From contig JAUUZM010000036.1 of NCBI GenBank assembly GCA_030589965.1, forward strand, positions 1 through 13,966: a stretch of DNA of 13,966 nucleotides. Reading direction: 5' to 3'. A model generated the notes under the pieces. It saw nothing but the letters and a program-made list of their open reading frames with translations. It was not told the DNA's origin and searched no databases. The stretch is from Bacteroides sp. (lineage in GTDB: Bacteria; Bacteroidota; Bacteroidia; Bacteroidales; SM23-62). The stretch's first letter is position 1. The number at the start of each line of letters is the position of its first letter. Positions 6,916 to 13,966 of this stretch are shown one piece after another. The position numbers were made by a program, and so were the translations under genes.

Positions 6916-9135
6916 ATGAAATATTTCCATATTATAATAATCCTTCTTTCCGTAGTATTTGATTCACAGTCCCAGAATCTGGTGAGTGGAAGAGTTATGG
7001 AACTGAATGCAGAACAGGAAAAGGTAGCTCTTTCTTTCGTGAATGTTTACTGGAGCGAAACCTCACATGGTACCGTCACAGATGAAAATGGTGAATATGC
7101 CATTACCAGGCATGGCAGTGAAGGCCATTCACTTGTATTCAGTTTTGTAGGATATGCGCCCGATACCATATGGGTGCCAATTGACCAGAATGTGGTGAAT
7201 CTTCTGATGAGAATCGGGGACCAGATCGAAGAAGTTACTGTTGCCAAGAGGATTGGTGGAAGCTATATCTCAAAATTGAAACCCATTAAAACTGAGTTTA
7301 TTACCGAAGCTGGTTTACAGAAGTTGCCCTGCTGCAACCTGTCTGAAAGCTTTGAAAACTCAGCTACCATTGATGTTGGCTTTGCTGATGCAGTAACCGG
7401 GGCCAAACATATCAAAATGCTTGGACTTGCGGGTGTTTACAGCCAGATGCTGTTTGAGAATATTCCTTATCTCAGGGGACTCGAATCTGCATTCGGACTG
7501 AATTTTGTTCCGGGTCCGTGGATGGAATCCATTCAGATCTCCAAAGGAGCAGCAGCCGTTATAAATGGCTATGAATCGACAACCGGACAAATCAACATCG
7601 AGTACAAGAAACCCGAAAAAGGAGACCCTCTCTTTGTAAATCTCTTTGCAAACTCATTAGGTCGCCTGGAAGCAAATCTCACATCCGCCATCAAAGTATC
7701 TGATAAATGGAACACCATGTTCCTTGTACATGGATCAAGCATGCAGAATAAAATCGACAGGAACAAGGATGGTTTCTTAGACATCCCAATGAACCGGCAG
7801 ATAAATGTTTTTAATCGCTGGAAATATAACCCGGAAGGAAATTTCAGAATCCAATTCGGATTTTCTGTTCTGGATGAACTCAGGGAGGGCGGTGAGCTTG
7901 ACTTTGAATATGAGCAGGACCAGGGTACAATGAATGCTTACGGCATCAATGTCAAGACCCGGAAATATAATGGGTTTACAAAACTGGGACTGCTGTTCAA
8001 GGACAAACCCTATCAAAGTATTGGTTTCCAGGCCTCTGGCACTTTCTTTCAGCAGGAAGGGCTTTTTGGCCTTACCCAATATTCGGGTGAACAGAACTCC
8101 CTTTACTCGAACCTGATCTTTCAGAGCATTATTGGAAATACCAATCATATGATAAGCATGGGTGGAAGTTTCCAGTACGATGATTACCATGAGCTTATGG
8201 ATACGGATAATCATGTACGCACCGAATACGTTCCGGGTATTTTCGGCCAATATACATACACCAGTCCGGAAAAATTCAACGGTATAGCCGGACTCCGGTT
8301 CGATTATAACTCCGTCTATGGATTGCTTATCACCCCCAGGCTTCATCTTCGGTACATGCTTGATGAGAATACTTCTTTGCGCGCGTCCGCGGGAAAGGGT
8401 TACCGTTCAGCAAATGTTTTGTCTGAGAACATTGGACTTATGGCCAGTTCGAGGATGTTTATTTTCACAGGGGAACTGGATATGGAAAAGGCCTGGAATT
8501 ATGGAATGAATTTGATGCGGGACTGGCAACTGGGGAATGATAAGGAATTAACAGCCAGTTTAGACTTTTACAGAACTGATTTCCAGAACCAGGTTGTTGT
8601 GGACCGGGACCGGGATGTTTCCCATGTATATTTTTATAACCTTGACGGGAAATCTTATTCCAATAATTTCCAGGCTGAGGTGAGTCTTGAACCTGTCGAG
8701 CGTTTTGACATTACACTGGCCTACCGGTTCTCTGATGTTAAAAGCTCCATTAATGGAACTCTCCGGGAAGTTCCACTCACTTCTCGATATAAGGGTCTTA
8801 TCAGCCTATCATATGCCACTCCATTTAGGAAGTGGGCATTCGATTTTACCGGACAGTTGAATGGTCAGACCCGGCTTCCGGATACAGATATGAATCCACC
8901 TCAGTACCAGTTGGGAGGATATTCCCCCAGGTATGTGATCTTGCATGCCCAGGTAAGCAAGCGGTTTAAATGGTTCGAGATATACGCCGGGGGAGAAAAT
9001 TTGACTGATTTCCGACAGGAGAATCCCATCATTGCCCCGGAAGATCCCTTTGGTCCCAGTTTTGATGCTACCATGGTATGGGGGCCCCTTCTCGGAAGAA
9101 GGTTTTACGCTGGAATACGATACACACTCAAATAA
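6916..9135 (+). CDS. TonB-dependent receptor with carboxypeptidase-regulatory-like N-terminal domain (putative metal receptor)
   Basis: This is an outer-membrane active transporter, 739 residues. The signal peptide ends near residue 20 (DSQSQ). Residues about 21-100 form a CarboxypepD_reg-like beta-sandwich (VSGRV, GTVTDENGEYAI, VFSFVGYAPDTI). A TonB-box-like IEEVTVAKR follows (about 104-112), then the plug domain (about 120-235: MLGLAGVYSQMLFENIPYLR, IQISKGAAAVINGYESTTGQ) and a beta-barrel ending in GRRFYAGIRYTLK. The plug opens with LPCCNLSESFE (C139-C140); I recall this CC element from receptors found next to copper and HMA genes in Bacteroidota. ATG 6916 gives a clean signal peptide; a GTG at 6907 adds only three residues. 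The HMA gene starts 8 bp after its stop, so the two are almost certainly coexpressed. The substrate is inferred from context, not shown. Confidence 0.9.
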   Translation: MKYFHIIIILLSVVFDSQSQNLVSGRVMELNAEQEKVALSFVNVYWSETSHGTVTDENGEYAITRHGSEGHSLVFSFVGYAPDTIWVPIDQNVVNLLMRIGDQIEEVTVAKRIGGSYISKLKPIKTEFITEAGLQKLPCCNLSESFENSATIDVGFADAVTGAKHIKMLGLAGVYSQMLFENIPYLRGLESAFGLNFVPGPWMESIQISKGAAAVINGYESTTGQINIEYKKPEKGDPLFVNLFANSLGRLEANLTSAIKVSDKWNTMFLVHGSSMQNKIDRNKDGFLDIPMNRQINVFNRWKYNPEGNFRIQFGFSVLDELREGGELDFEYEQDQGTMNAYGINVKTRKYNGFTKLGLLFKDKPYQSIGFQASGTFFQQEGLFGLTQYSGEQNSLYSNLIFQSIIGNTNHMISMGGSFQYDDYHELMDTDNHVRTEYVPGIFGQYTYTSPEKFNGIAGLRFDYNSVYGLLITPRLHLRYMLDENTSLRASAGKGYRSANVLSENIGLMASSRMFIFTGELDMEKAWNYGMNLMRDWQLGNDKELTASLDFYRTDFQNQVVVDRDRDVSHVYFYNLDGKSYSNNFQAEVSLEPVERFDITLAYRFSDVKSSINGTLREVPLTSRYKGLISLSYATPFRKWAFDFTGQLNGQTRLPDTDMNPPQYQLGGYSPRYVILHAQVSKRFKWFEIYAGGENLTDFRQENPIIAPEDPFGPSFDATMVWGPLLGRRFYAGIRYTLK

Positions 9136-9143
9136 AATTTATT

Positions 9144-9518
9144 ATGAAAACAATTACATTAATGCTCACTGTGCTCTTGTTAAGTAACGGAGTTTATTCA
9201 ATTGATAGTGAGTCCACAAAGGATAAAAAGCTTCAGGTGGTAACGATTAAAACCTCTTCTCAATGCAATGATTGTAAGGAAAGAATTGAGGAGGCTCTGG
9301 CATTCGAAAAAGGAGTTAAAAAGTCTGAGCTTGACGTTGAGACCCATATGGTAACCGTAAGCTATAAAAAGGGAAAGACAACTCCTGAAAAAATCCGCAA
9401 GGCAATCACAAAAGCCGGTTATGATGCGGATGATGTTAAAGCAGATCCCAAAGCATACGGAAAATTACCGGCCTGCTGTAAAAAGCCGGATGATCCTGAT
9501 GCTGAACCTCACAATTAG
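9144..9518 (+). CDS. Second secreted HMA-domain protein with LPxCC tail
   Basis: This 124-residue protein has the same design as the product of 5351-5731: a Sec signal peptide (about residues 1-19, ending VYS), an HMA-like domain with SSQCNDC (C41 and C44) and KAITKAGYDADD, then AYGKLPACCKK (C111-C112). It is probably a periplasmic metal carrier. ATG 9144 was chosen because it gives the signal peptide and lies 8 bp after the receptor stop; an upstream in-frame start within the receptor gene would give a non-signal leader. The metal loop lacks the usual Met of MxCxxC. The tail here is acidic rather than His-rich. Its coupling to the receptor suggests it takes metal entering through the outer membrane or keeps it away from other proteins; this is inference. 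Confidence 0.87.
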   Translation: MKTITLMLTVLLLSNGVYSIDSESTKDKKLQVVTIKTSSQCNDCKERIEEALAFEKGVKKSELDVETHMVTVSYKKGKTTPEKIRKAITKAGYDADDVKADPKAYGKLPACCKKPDDPDAEPHN

Positions 9519-9546
9519 TATTGAAGCAGAAAGGGTAATTCGGAGC

Positions 9547-10293
9547 TTACTTTTTCTTTCCCTGGGCGGCTACGGCAGCTGCTTTTGCAGCAATTGCCTC
9601 CTGGTCACCAAGGTAATAATGCTTGATTGGCTTTAGGTCTTCATCGAGTTCATAAACAAGCGGAACTCCCGTGGGTATGTTCAGCTTTATGATGGCTTCT
9701 TCTGACACCTCATCCAGGTATTTGACCAATGCACGTAAGCTATTACCGTGAGCGGCGATCAAAACCCTTTTCCCGCTCTTAATGGTTGGCGCGATAGTAT
9801 CAAACCAGTATGGAAGGAACCTGTCTACGGTAAGTTTCAGGGATTCCGTTGTGGGGATATCCTTTTCATCCATGTCTTTGTATGCAGGAGAATGACCTGG
9901 GTAACGATCGTCTGATTTTTCAAGGTCTGGTGGTGGAATATCATAGCTTCTTCTCCAAACGAGTACCTGTTCTTCTCCGTGCTTTTCAGCAGTCTCGGCT
10001 TTGTTGAGTCCCTGAAGGGCCCCGTAGTGTCTTTCGTTCAGACGCCAGCTTTTCTCAACCGGGATCCATAGGCGGTCCATTTCATCAAGGGCCAACCATA
10101 GGGTACGAAGGGCTCTTTTAAGGACTGAGGTATAGGCAATGTCAAAGTCAAAGCCTTCATCCTTCATCAATTTCCCGGCAGCCTTACCCTCCTGGGTGCC
10201 CAGCTCGGTAAGGTCAACATCGGTCCATCCGGTGAAACGGTTGGTCTTATTCCACTCAGACTCTCCATGTCTTAATAATACTACTTTATACAT
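9547..10293 (-). CDS. gpmA: 2,3-bisphosphoglycerate-dependent phosphoglycerate mutase
   Basis: This glycolytic and gluconeogenic cytoplasmic enzyme interconverts 3- and 2-phosphoglycerate through a phosphohistidine. The 248-residue length is that of the dPGM family. Visible motifs are LRHGESEWN with catalytic H9, the conserved R8, TGWTDVDLTE, R60 in SVLKRALRT, E87 in LNERHYGALQG, WRRSYDIPPP, and AAHGNSLRALV with the second catalytic H182. The C-terminus is an Ala/Lys-rich tail (AKAAAVAAQGKKK), typical of a flexible end. It converges with the HMA gene (28 bp apart) and has its own putative promoter, so it is a housekeeping gene lying within the metal genes rather than part of their function. 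Confidence 0.97.
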   Translation of the reverse strand: MYKVVLLRHGESEWNKTNRFTGWTDVDLTELGTQEGKAAGKLMKDEGFDFDIAYTSVLKRALRTLWLALDEMDRLWIPVEKSWRLNERHYGALQGLNKAETAEKHGEEQVLVWRRSYDIPPPDLEKSDDRYPGHSPAYKDMDEKDIPTTESLKLTVDRFLPYWFDTIAPTIKSGKRVLIAAHGNSLRALVKYLDEVSEEAIIKLNIPTGVPLVYELDEDLKPIKHYYLGDQEAIAAKAAAVAAQGKKK

Positions 10294-10315
10294 ATTCGTC
10301 GGTTTATAATTTTTT

Positions 10316-10388
10316 GATCTGAATAACGGAGCACAAAGTTATAAATTTGGCAATACATCACATCCAAAATGTGAAGGAAATTCAGATC
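10316..10388. repeat. Nested inverted repeats in the gpmA upstream region
   Basis: The 140-bp gap between gpmA and the permease (10294-10433) holds a 9-bp inverted repeat, GATCTGAAT (10316-10324) and ATTCAGATC (10380-10388). Inside it is a second dyad, TCACAT-CCAAA-ATGTGA (10358-10374). The putative gpmA -7 box lies between them. They could be operator sites or structured leader RNA; neither has a terminator-like T-tract. The arms are exact, but chance cannot be excluded. Confidence 0.4.
10334..10341 (-). promoter_or_regulatory. Possible Bacteroidota -7 box for gpmA
   Basis: On the - strand this reads TAACTTTG, an exact TAnnTTTG match, about 40 bp before the gpmA ATG, leaving a leader of roughly 35 bases. 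A TTTTG about 23 bp upstream is a possible but widely spaced -33 element. Confidence 0.45.
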
Positions 10389-10433
10389 TTTCAGAAGAGA
10401 AGGAATGGTTTAATGTAACAGAATCAAGAATAT

Positions 10434-11708
10434 CTAAGCCTCACCGGCAAATTTGTATCCCAGGCTCTCAACTTTAGCTTTTACATCATCCAGGTTAATG
10501 TTGTTCCCCTGCAGGGTAACTTTTTCTGTTGACAGATCAACTTCGGCTGAATCAATTCCTTCCAATGCGGTCACATTGTTTTCAACGTTTGCTTTGCAAT
10601 GATTGCAGGTCATCCCTTTGACGATTACTTCCATGTTTTTCATACTTGTATCCATTGTAAATTCCATTCCGGGAATGTCCGGTTTTTTAAAGTATTTGGC
10701 TATATATTTATTATACAGGGCATACAGGATCAGTCCAACGAGCAATAAACTCGATCCTATTTCCAGCCAATGCGGTAAAAATCCGTGTTCATGGGGTCCG
10801 GCATGAAATTGGGCCAATGGATTAAGAAACCATTCCCTTGGTAAAAATTCATTTACCATAATTCCGAACATGTATGCCCCTGCTATTATTGAACTGAGGT
10901 AGAGAACCAGGGTGCGCCGGCCGAAGACATTTCCGATAACGGTCATGGTGGCTGCGTTTGTTGCCGGACCAGCCATCAGGAAAACAATTGCAGCTCCTGG
11001 GGATAATCCCTTAAGCATGAGTATGGCAGCTATGGGTACCGATCCCGTGGCACAAACATACAATGGAATTGCCGCTACCATTATAAGCAGCATTTCCAAA
11101 TACTCATTCCCCAGGTAAGAGGTGAAGAAGGATTCGGGGACCAAAATTTCTATTAATGCGGCCAGGGCAAGGCCCAATACAAGCCACTTGGCTATATCTT
11201 CGAGAAATTCAACGAAAGCATATCGTAACATCCCTTTCAGAGATCGGTCCGCTGCGCCGTTTTCGGCATTAGCCATATTATCATTTAATTCATGATCCCG
11301 GTCAAACTTATTGGTAAGAAATCCTCCTAAAAATCCTGTAAACAATGCGATTATAGGCTTAATGATGGCCATGGGCAGTCCGAGCAGTGAATAGGTCACC
11401 ATTGCACTGTCAACACCAGTCTGGGGAGTGGAAATAAGGAATGAGACTGAAGATCCCTTCGATGCTCCACTATTGTAAAAAGAGATCCCGGTTGGGATGA
11501 CACCACAGGAACAGAGTGGAAGCGGGATACCAATCAGGGCGGCATTGATAACCGAGGCCGAATTGGGTTTGCCCAGGTATTTATACACCTTTTTCTTGGG
11601 GAACCATCCATAAAGTATCCCGGCAAAAAGGAAACCCAGGAGGAGGTAGGGTGCCATCTCCATGGTTAGATTTGCCAGTGCGTCGAGGTATTGCAGAATA
11701 TAATTCAT
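10434..11708 (-). CDS. SO_0444-type Cu/Zn efflux permease with C-terminal HMA domain
   Basis: This 424-residue inner-membrane permease belongs to the ArsP/DUF318-like superfamily, closest in appearance to the SO_0444 Cu/Zn efflux group. It has two homologous membrane halves: the first with PLCSCGVIPTG (C66, C68) and STPQTGVDSAMV, the second with YVCATGSVPIAAIL and LMAGPATNAATM. A loop between the halves (about 135-160) is polar. After a last membrane segment (about 318-335) comes a linker and a full HMA domain (about 358-424) with GMTCNHC (M366, C368, C371), probably cytoplasmic and delivering metal to the permease. The ATG at 11708 gives a membrane-targeted N-terminus of normal length. It is separated from the CDF gene by 150 bp and is probably transcribed from its own promoter. 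Direction and metal are inferred from the family. Confidence 0.9.
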   Translation of the reverse strand: MNYILQYLDALANLTMEMAPYLLLGFLFAGILYGWFPKKKVYKYLGKPNSASVINAALIGIPLPLCSCGVIPTGISFYNSGASKGSSVSFLISTPQTGVDSAMVTYSLLGLPMAIIKPIIALFTGFLGGFLTNKFDRDHELNDNMANAENGAADRSLKGMLRYAFVEFLEDIAKWLVLGLALAALIEILVPESFFTSYLGNEYLEMLLIMVAAIPLYVCATGSVPIAAILMLKGLSPGAAIVFLMAGPATNAATMTVIGNVFGRRTLVLYLSSIIAGAYMFGIMVNEFLPREWFLNPLAQFHAGPHEHGFLPHWLEIGSSLLLVGLILYALYNKYIAKYFKKPDIPGMEFTMDTSMKNMEVIVKGMTCNHCKANVENNVTALEGIDSAEVDLSTEKVTLQGNNINLDDVKAKVESLGYKFAGEA

Positions 11709-11858
11709 GATTTTTTCAGGTTTCCCCAGCTGCGATAAAGATATGTTGCAAAATAAGGGAGAATAGTATGAGTATTCTTATATAATTATCGAAAAATAGT
11801 ATAAGATTTTTAGACCATAAAGGAAGGGAATGTAATCATGAACCCTTGCCATGGAAGA
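11709..11858 (-). promoter_or_regulatory. Permease upstream region with 11-bp direct repeats and a dyad
   Basis: This AT-rich gap between the CDF stop and the permease start holds two near-identical 11-mers, AATAGTATGAG (11762-11772) and AATAGTATAAG (11795-11805), 33 bp apart start to start, about three helical turns. The first is part of a dyad AGAATA-GTATGAG-TATTCT (11760-11778). A weak -7-like TATCTTTA on the - strand lies at 11736-11743, between the repeats and the gene. This arrangement suits an activator binding upstream of the permease promoter, but that is inference. Confidence 0.4.
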
Positions 11859-12773
11859 TTAGCTGCCGTTTATAAGCTTATTTTCCTCGCAGCAACCAAA
11901 TTCCATTTGCAGGGTTGTATGTTCGATTTCGAACTGCTCATGAAGGAGACTGCTGATCTGCTTGTTTAATTCGTTGGCCTGGCTTACAGACATATCCTGT
12001 TTCAGGTCTACATGTCCCTCAAAATGAACCTGTTTATCATTCAGACTCCAAAGATGGACATGGTGGATATTCTTTACTCCTTCAACACCCTCAACACTGG
12101 ATTTGATTTTTTCCAGGTCAATATCTTTAGGAGCTGACTGCATCAGGATATTGAAGGATTCTCTGAGCAGAAGGTAGGTTTCTTTCATAATATAAAGGCT
12201 GATCAGCACTGTAATGAGTGGATCTATCCAGTAAATCTCAAACTTCCAGATCAGGATCCCGCCAATAATCACTACTACTGAAGAAAGGGTATCTCCCAGC
12301 AAATGAAGATAGGCAGCCCGAATATTTATGTTCTTTTTTGAATCTTTTTTAAGGAGAACTATGGCCAGAAAATTGGCAACAAGGCCTATGGAAGCAACCC
12401 AAAACATGATTGCGCCCTTAATCGGAGCGGGGTTCTGGAAGCGTTCGACGGCCTCAAAGATCAGAAAAATACAAATGGCCACCAGGATAATTGAGTTGAC
12501 AAATGCAGCCAGTATTTCCACCCGCTTATATCCAAAAGTTTTGCGCTGGTTTGAATCCCTTTTGCTTATACGATGAGCGATGTAGGCAATCAGTACGGCA
12601 AAGCCATCTCCCAGGTTGTGGATGGCATCAGAAAGAAGGGCCAGGCTGTTGGATAAGATACCGCCGATTATTTCGGCAATCGAAATGGCAAAGTTCAGCA
12701 CAACTGCAGCGAGGAGATTTCTCTCGCTGATCCCTGAGGTGGAATGATGGTGGTGTGCATGCTTGTCTGACAT
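11859..12773 (-). CDS. Cation diffusion facilitator (CDF) zinc exporter
   Basis: This is a proton-coupled exporter of cytoplasmic Zn(II), 304 residues, of the CzcD/ZitB type. It starts with a His-rich segment (HAHHHH, residues 5-10), then six membrane helices. The transport site is HD-HD: H52 and D56 in SDAIHNLGD (TM2) and H157 and D161 in YLHLLGD (TM5), a pattern typical of zinc-selective members. The cytoplasmic C-terminal domain (about 215-295) has HHVHLWSL and ends with a Cys pair (FGCCEEN, C294-C295), a likely extra metal ligand. It starts nine bases after the stop of the ZupT-like gene, so they are one transcript. ATG 12773 fits the family length. Zn preference is an inference from the HD-HD motif. 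Confidence 0.93.
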   Translation of the reverse strand: MSDKHAHHHHSTSGISERNLLAAVVLNFAISIAEIIGGILSNSLALLSDAIHNLGDGFAVLIAYIAHRISKRDSNQRKTFGYKRVEILAAFVNSIILVAICIFLIFEAVERFQNPAPIKGAIMFWVASIGLVANFLAIVLLKKDSKKNINIRAAYLHLLGDTLSSVVVIIGGILIWKFEIYWIDPLITVLISLYIMKETYLLLRESFNILMQSAPKDIDLEKIKSSVEGVEGVKNIHHVHLWSLNDKQVHFEGHVDLKQDMSVSQANELNKQISSLLHEQFEIEHTTLQMEFGCCEENKLINGS

Positions 12774-12782
12774 TTCTATTAT

Positions 12783-13592
12783 CTATATAAAGAGCAGCAG
12801 GCTTACAGCCATTACTGCCATTCCTGCAATCATTCCATAGATTGCATGATGGTGATGCCCGTATTCCCGGGCAGTGGGCAATAGTTCATCAACGGAAATA
12901 AATACCATGATCCCGGCGACTCCTCCGAAAAGGATTCCAAGAATTGACTCATTAAATACTGTGGCCAAAAACAGGTAACCAATAAGGCCACCAACCGGTT
13001 CTGCCAGGCCGGATGCAAATGATAGTAAGAAGGCTTTGCGTTTATTTCCGGTGGCATAATAGATGGGTACGGATACTGCTATTCCTTCAGGTATATTATG
13101 AATGGCTACGGCTACAGCGATAGGGATCCCAAGGTTGGGATCATGCATGGCAGCGGCAAAAGTTGCCAGTCCCTCTGGAAAATTGTGCATGGTAATAGCC
13201 AGTGCCATGAAAAGTCCCATTCTCATCAAGCCGCTTTTCTGTCCTTCATTGTTATTCAAACGGATATCTTCAACTTTCCTTATCTCGTGTGGATTTTCGA
13301 AAGTGGGTACTAATGAGTCAATAATGGCAATGATCGCTATACCTCCAAAAAAGGACAGCACTGCATACCAACTTCCGGTGGATTCACCATGGGATTCGGA
13401 AAGGAGTTGAAATGCCTTTCCAAGGATCTCCGTAAAAGAAACATAGATCATCACCCCGGCAGAGAAACCAAGTGCCGTACTCAGGAATTTGGTGTTGGTC
13501 GTTTTTGTAAAAAAAGCCATAACAGACCCTATCCCTGTTGAGAGTCCGGCGAACATTGTCAACCCTAGTGCAAAAAGTACGTTTCCTTCCAT
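12783..13592 (-). CDS. zupT: ZupT-like ZIP-family metal importer
   Basis: This inner-membrane ZIP transporter takes up Zn(II), and in relatives also Fe, Mn or Co. From ATG 13592 it has 269 residues, close to E. coli ZupT. Eight hydrophobic segments are visible, with the two signature metal-site motifs HNFPEGLATF and HNIPEGIAVS in the TM4/TM5 region and a GLAEPVGG segment after them. The loop between TM3 and TM4 is charged (EDIRLNNNEGQ). The frame opens earlier at a TTG (13628), but that codon overlaps a likely -7 promoter box, and ATG 13592 starts the protein directly before the first helix. It is followed nine bases later by the CDF exporter, an importer and exporter pair in one unit. A promoter just upstream separates it from the flavodoxin gene. 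Confidence 0.92.
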   Translation of the reverse strand: MEGNVLFALGLTMFAGLSTGIGSVMAFFTKTTNTKFLSTALGFSAGVMIYVSFTEILGKAFQLLSESHGESTGSWYAVLSFFGGIAIIAIIDSLVPTFENPHEIRKVEDIRLNNNEGQKSGLMRMGLFMALAITMHNFPEGLATFAAAMHDPNLGIPIAVAVAIHNIPEGIAVSVPIYYATGNKRKAFLLSFASGLAEPVGGLIGYLFLATVFNESILGILFGGVAGIMVFISVDELLPTAREYGHHHHAIYGMIAGMAVMAVSLLLFI

Positions 13593-13625
13593 TGTATCAA
13601 TGTGGTTTTTGGGGTATTGAAGCTG

Positions 13626-13656
13626 CAAAATAAATGGATTCTCCCGGTTAAAACAA
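13626..13656 (-). promoter_or_regulatory. Possible zupT-CDF promoter
   Basis: On the - strand TTG (13654-13656) and TATTTTG (13626-13632) are separated by about 21 bases, a good fit to the Bacteroidota -33/-7 arrangement, though the -7 box is one base shorter than TAnnTTTG. It lies in the 70-bp gap after the flavodoxin stop and about 34 bp before ATG 13592. Confidence 0.4.
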
Positions 13657-13662
13657 GAATAA

Positions 13663-13966
13663 TCAAGCTTTTAAGTCCATCACCGGTTCCTGGATAAACT
13701 CTTTTAGCCAGTCCGTGATCCTTAAATCCGTTAATTCTGGCTGGTTTTCTTCGTCCAGTACCAGTCCGGCGAACATGCCGTTTCTAACTGCGGCTGATTC
13801 AAGAAACTCATATCCCAGGGTTGACCATTCACCGACAATTTCGCATCCTTTTGGTTCGAGAGCTTCATAAAGTTTACCAAGTGCATCAGCAAATGTATCC
13901 GGATATGACTCCTGGTCACCGAGTCCAAATATTGCTACCTTTTTACCTGTGAGAACCAGTTCTTCA
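13663..13966 (-). CDS. fldA: Flavodoxin, C-terminal part (5' end outside window)
   Basis: The frame is open from the window edge and ends with TGA at 13663-13665, giving 101 visible residues. They match the C-terminal half of long-chain flavodoxins: GKKVAIFGLGDQESYPDTF (the FMN-loop region), ADALGKLYEALEPKGCEIVG, EWSTLGYEFLESAA, and FAGLVLDEENQPELTDLRI followed by a final amphipathic helix. Flavodoxin is a cytoplasmic FMN electron carrier that can replace ferredoxin, often when iron is short. The start and the N-terminal phosphate-binding loop are outside the window. An ATG-started frame at 13731-13928 on the same strand is an out-of-frame shadow. Confidence 0.93.
   Translation of the reverse strand, partial: EELVLTGKKVAIFGLGDQESYPDTFADALGKLYEALEPKGCEIVGEWSTLGYEFLESAAVRNGMFAGLVLDEENQPELTDLRITDWLKEFIQEPVMDLKA

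Noticed and set aside
7777..8346. 189-residue open frame on the - strand
   Set aside because: It lies wholly inside the well-supported TonB-dependent receptor gene, shows no recognisable domain, and is an antisense shadow.
9519..9546. Terminator between the convergent HMA and gpmA genes
   Set aside because: The 28-bp gap has no stem-loop with a T-tract that I can see on either strand.
13731..13928. 65-residue open frame on the - strand
   Set aside because: It is out of frame with the flavodoxin C-terminus that occupies the same strand and matches the family along its whole length.

Overview
The window looks like a chromosomal metal-handling locus of a Bacteroidota (Bacteroidetes) bacterium. 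The reasons are the TonB-dependent receptor with an N-terminal carboxypeptidase-regulatory-like domain, the HYC_CC_PP-type small protein, a CusB-like adaptor carrying both a heavy-metal-binding domain and DUF3347, the lack of clear Shine-Dalgarno sequences, and several TAnnTTTG-like promoter boxes. No mobile element, RNA gene or CRISPR array was seen. No gene-free stretch exceeds 300 bases; the longest gaps are about 107, 140 and 150 bp and are described in the features.

Layout. Positions 1-5731 (+ strand) carry a copper/silver efflux operon: the C-terminal 740 residues of a CusA-like RND pump (cut by the window edge), a TolC/CusC-family outer-membrane channel, a CusB-like adaptor broken by two in-frame stops, and a secreted HMA protein. 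Convergent to it (5702-6334, - strand) is an AraC-type regulator with an N-terminal MxCxxC motif; its 3' end appears frameshifted at a homopolymer. Divergent from the regulator is a second + strand cluster (6442-9518): a HYC_CC_PP-type protein, a TonB-dependent receptor and a second secreted HMA protein. From 9547 to the end all genes are on the - strand: gpmA (2,3-bisphosphoglycerate-dependent phosphoglycerate mutase), an SO_0444-type Cu/Zn permease with a C-terminal HMA domain, a CDF zinc exporter, a ZupT-like ZIP importer, and the C-terminal 101 residues of a flavodoxin.

How the parts may work together. CusA, the TolC channel and the adaptor would form a tripartite pump exporting Cu(I)/Ag(I) from the periplasm. 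The two secreted HMA proteins and the cysteine-rich HYC_CC_PP-type protein are candidate envelope metal binders, and the TonB-dependent receptor a candidate outer-membrane metal (or metal-complex) transporter. The AraC protein is a plausible metal-sensing regulator of both flanking clusters. The permease, CDF and ZupT proteins handle cytoplasmic Cu/Zn. An unusual link is an LP(x)CC motif shared by the receptor's plug region and the tails of both HMA proteins.

Two adjacent genes (cusB and araC) carry apparent inactivating lesions. They may be real decay or sequence/assembly errors; the window alone cannot decide.
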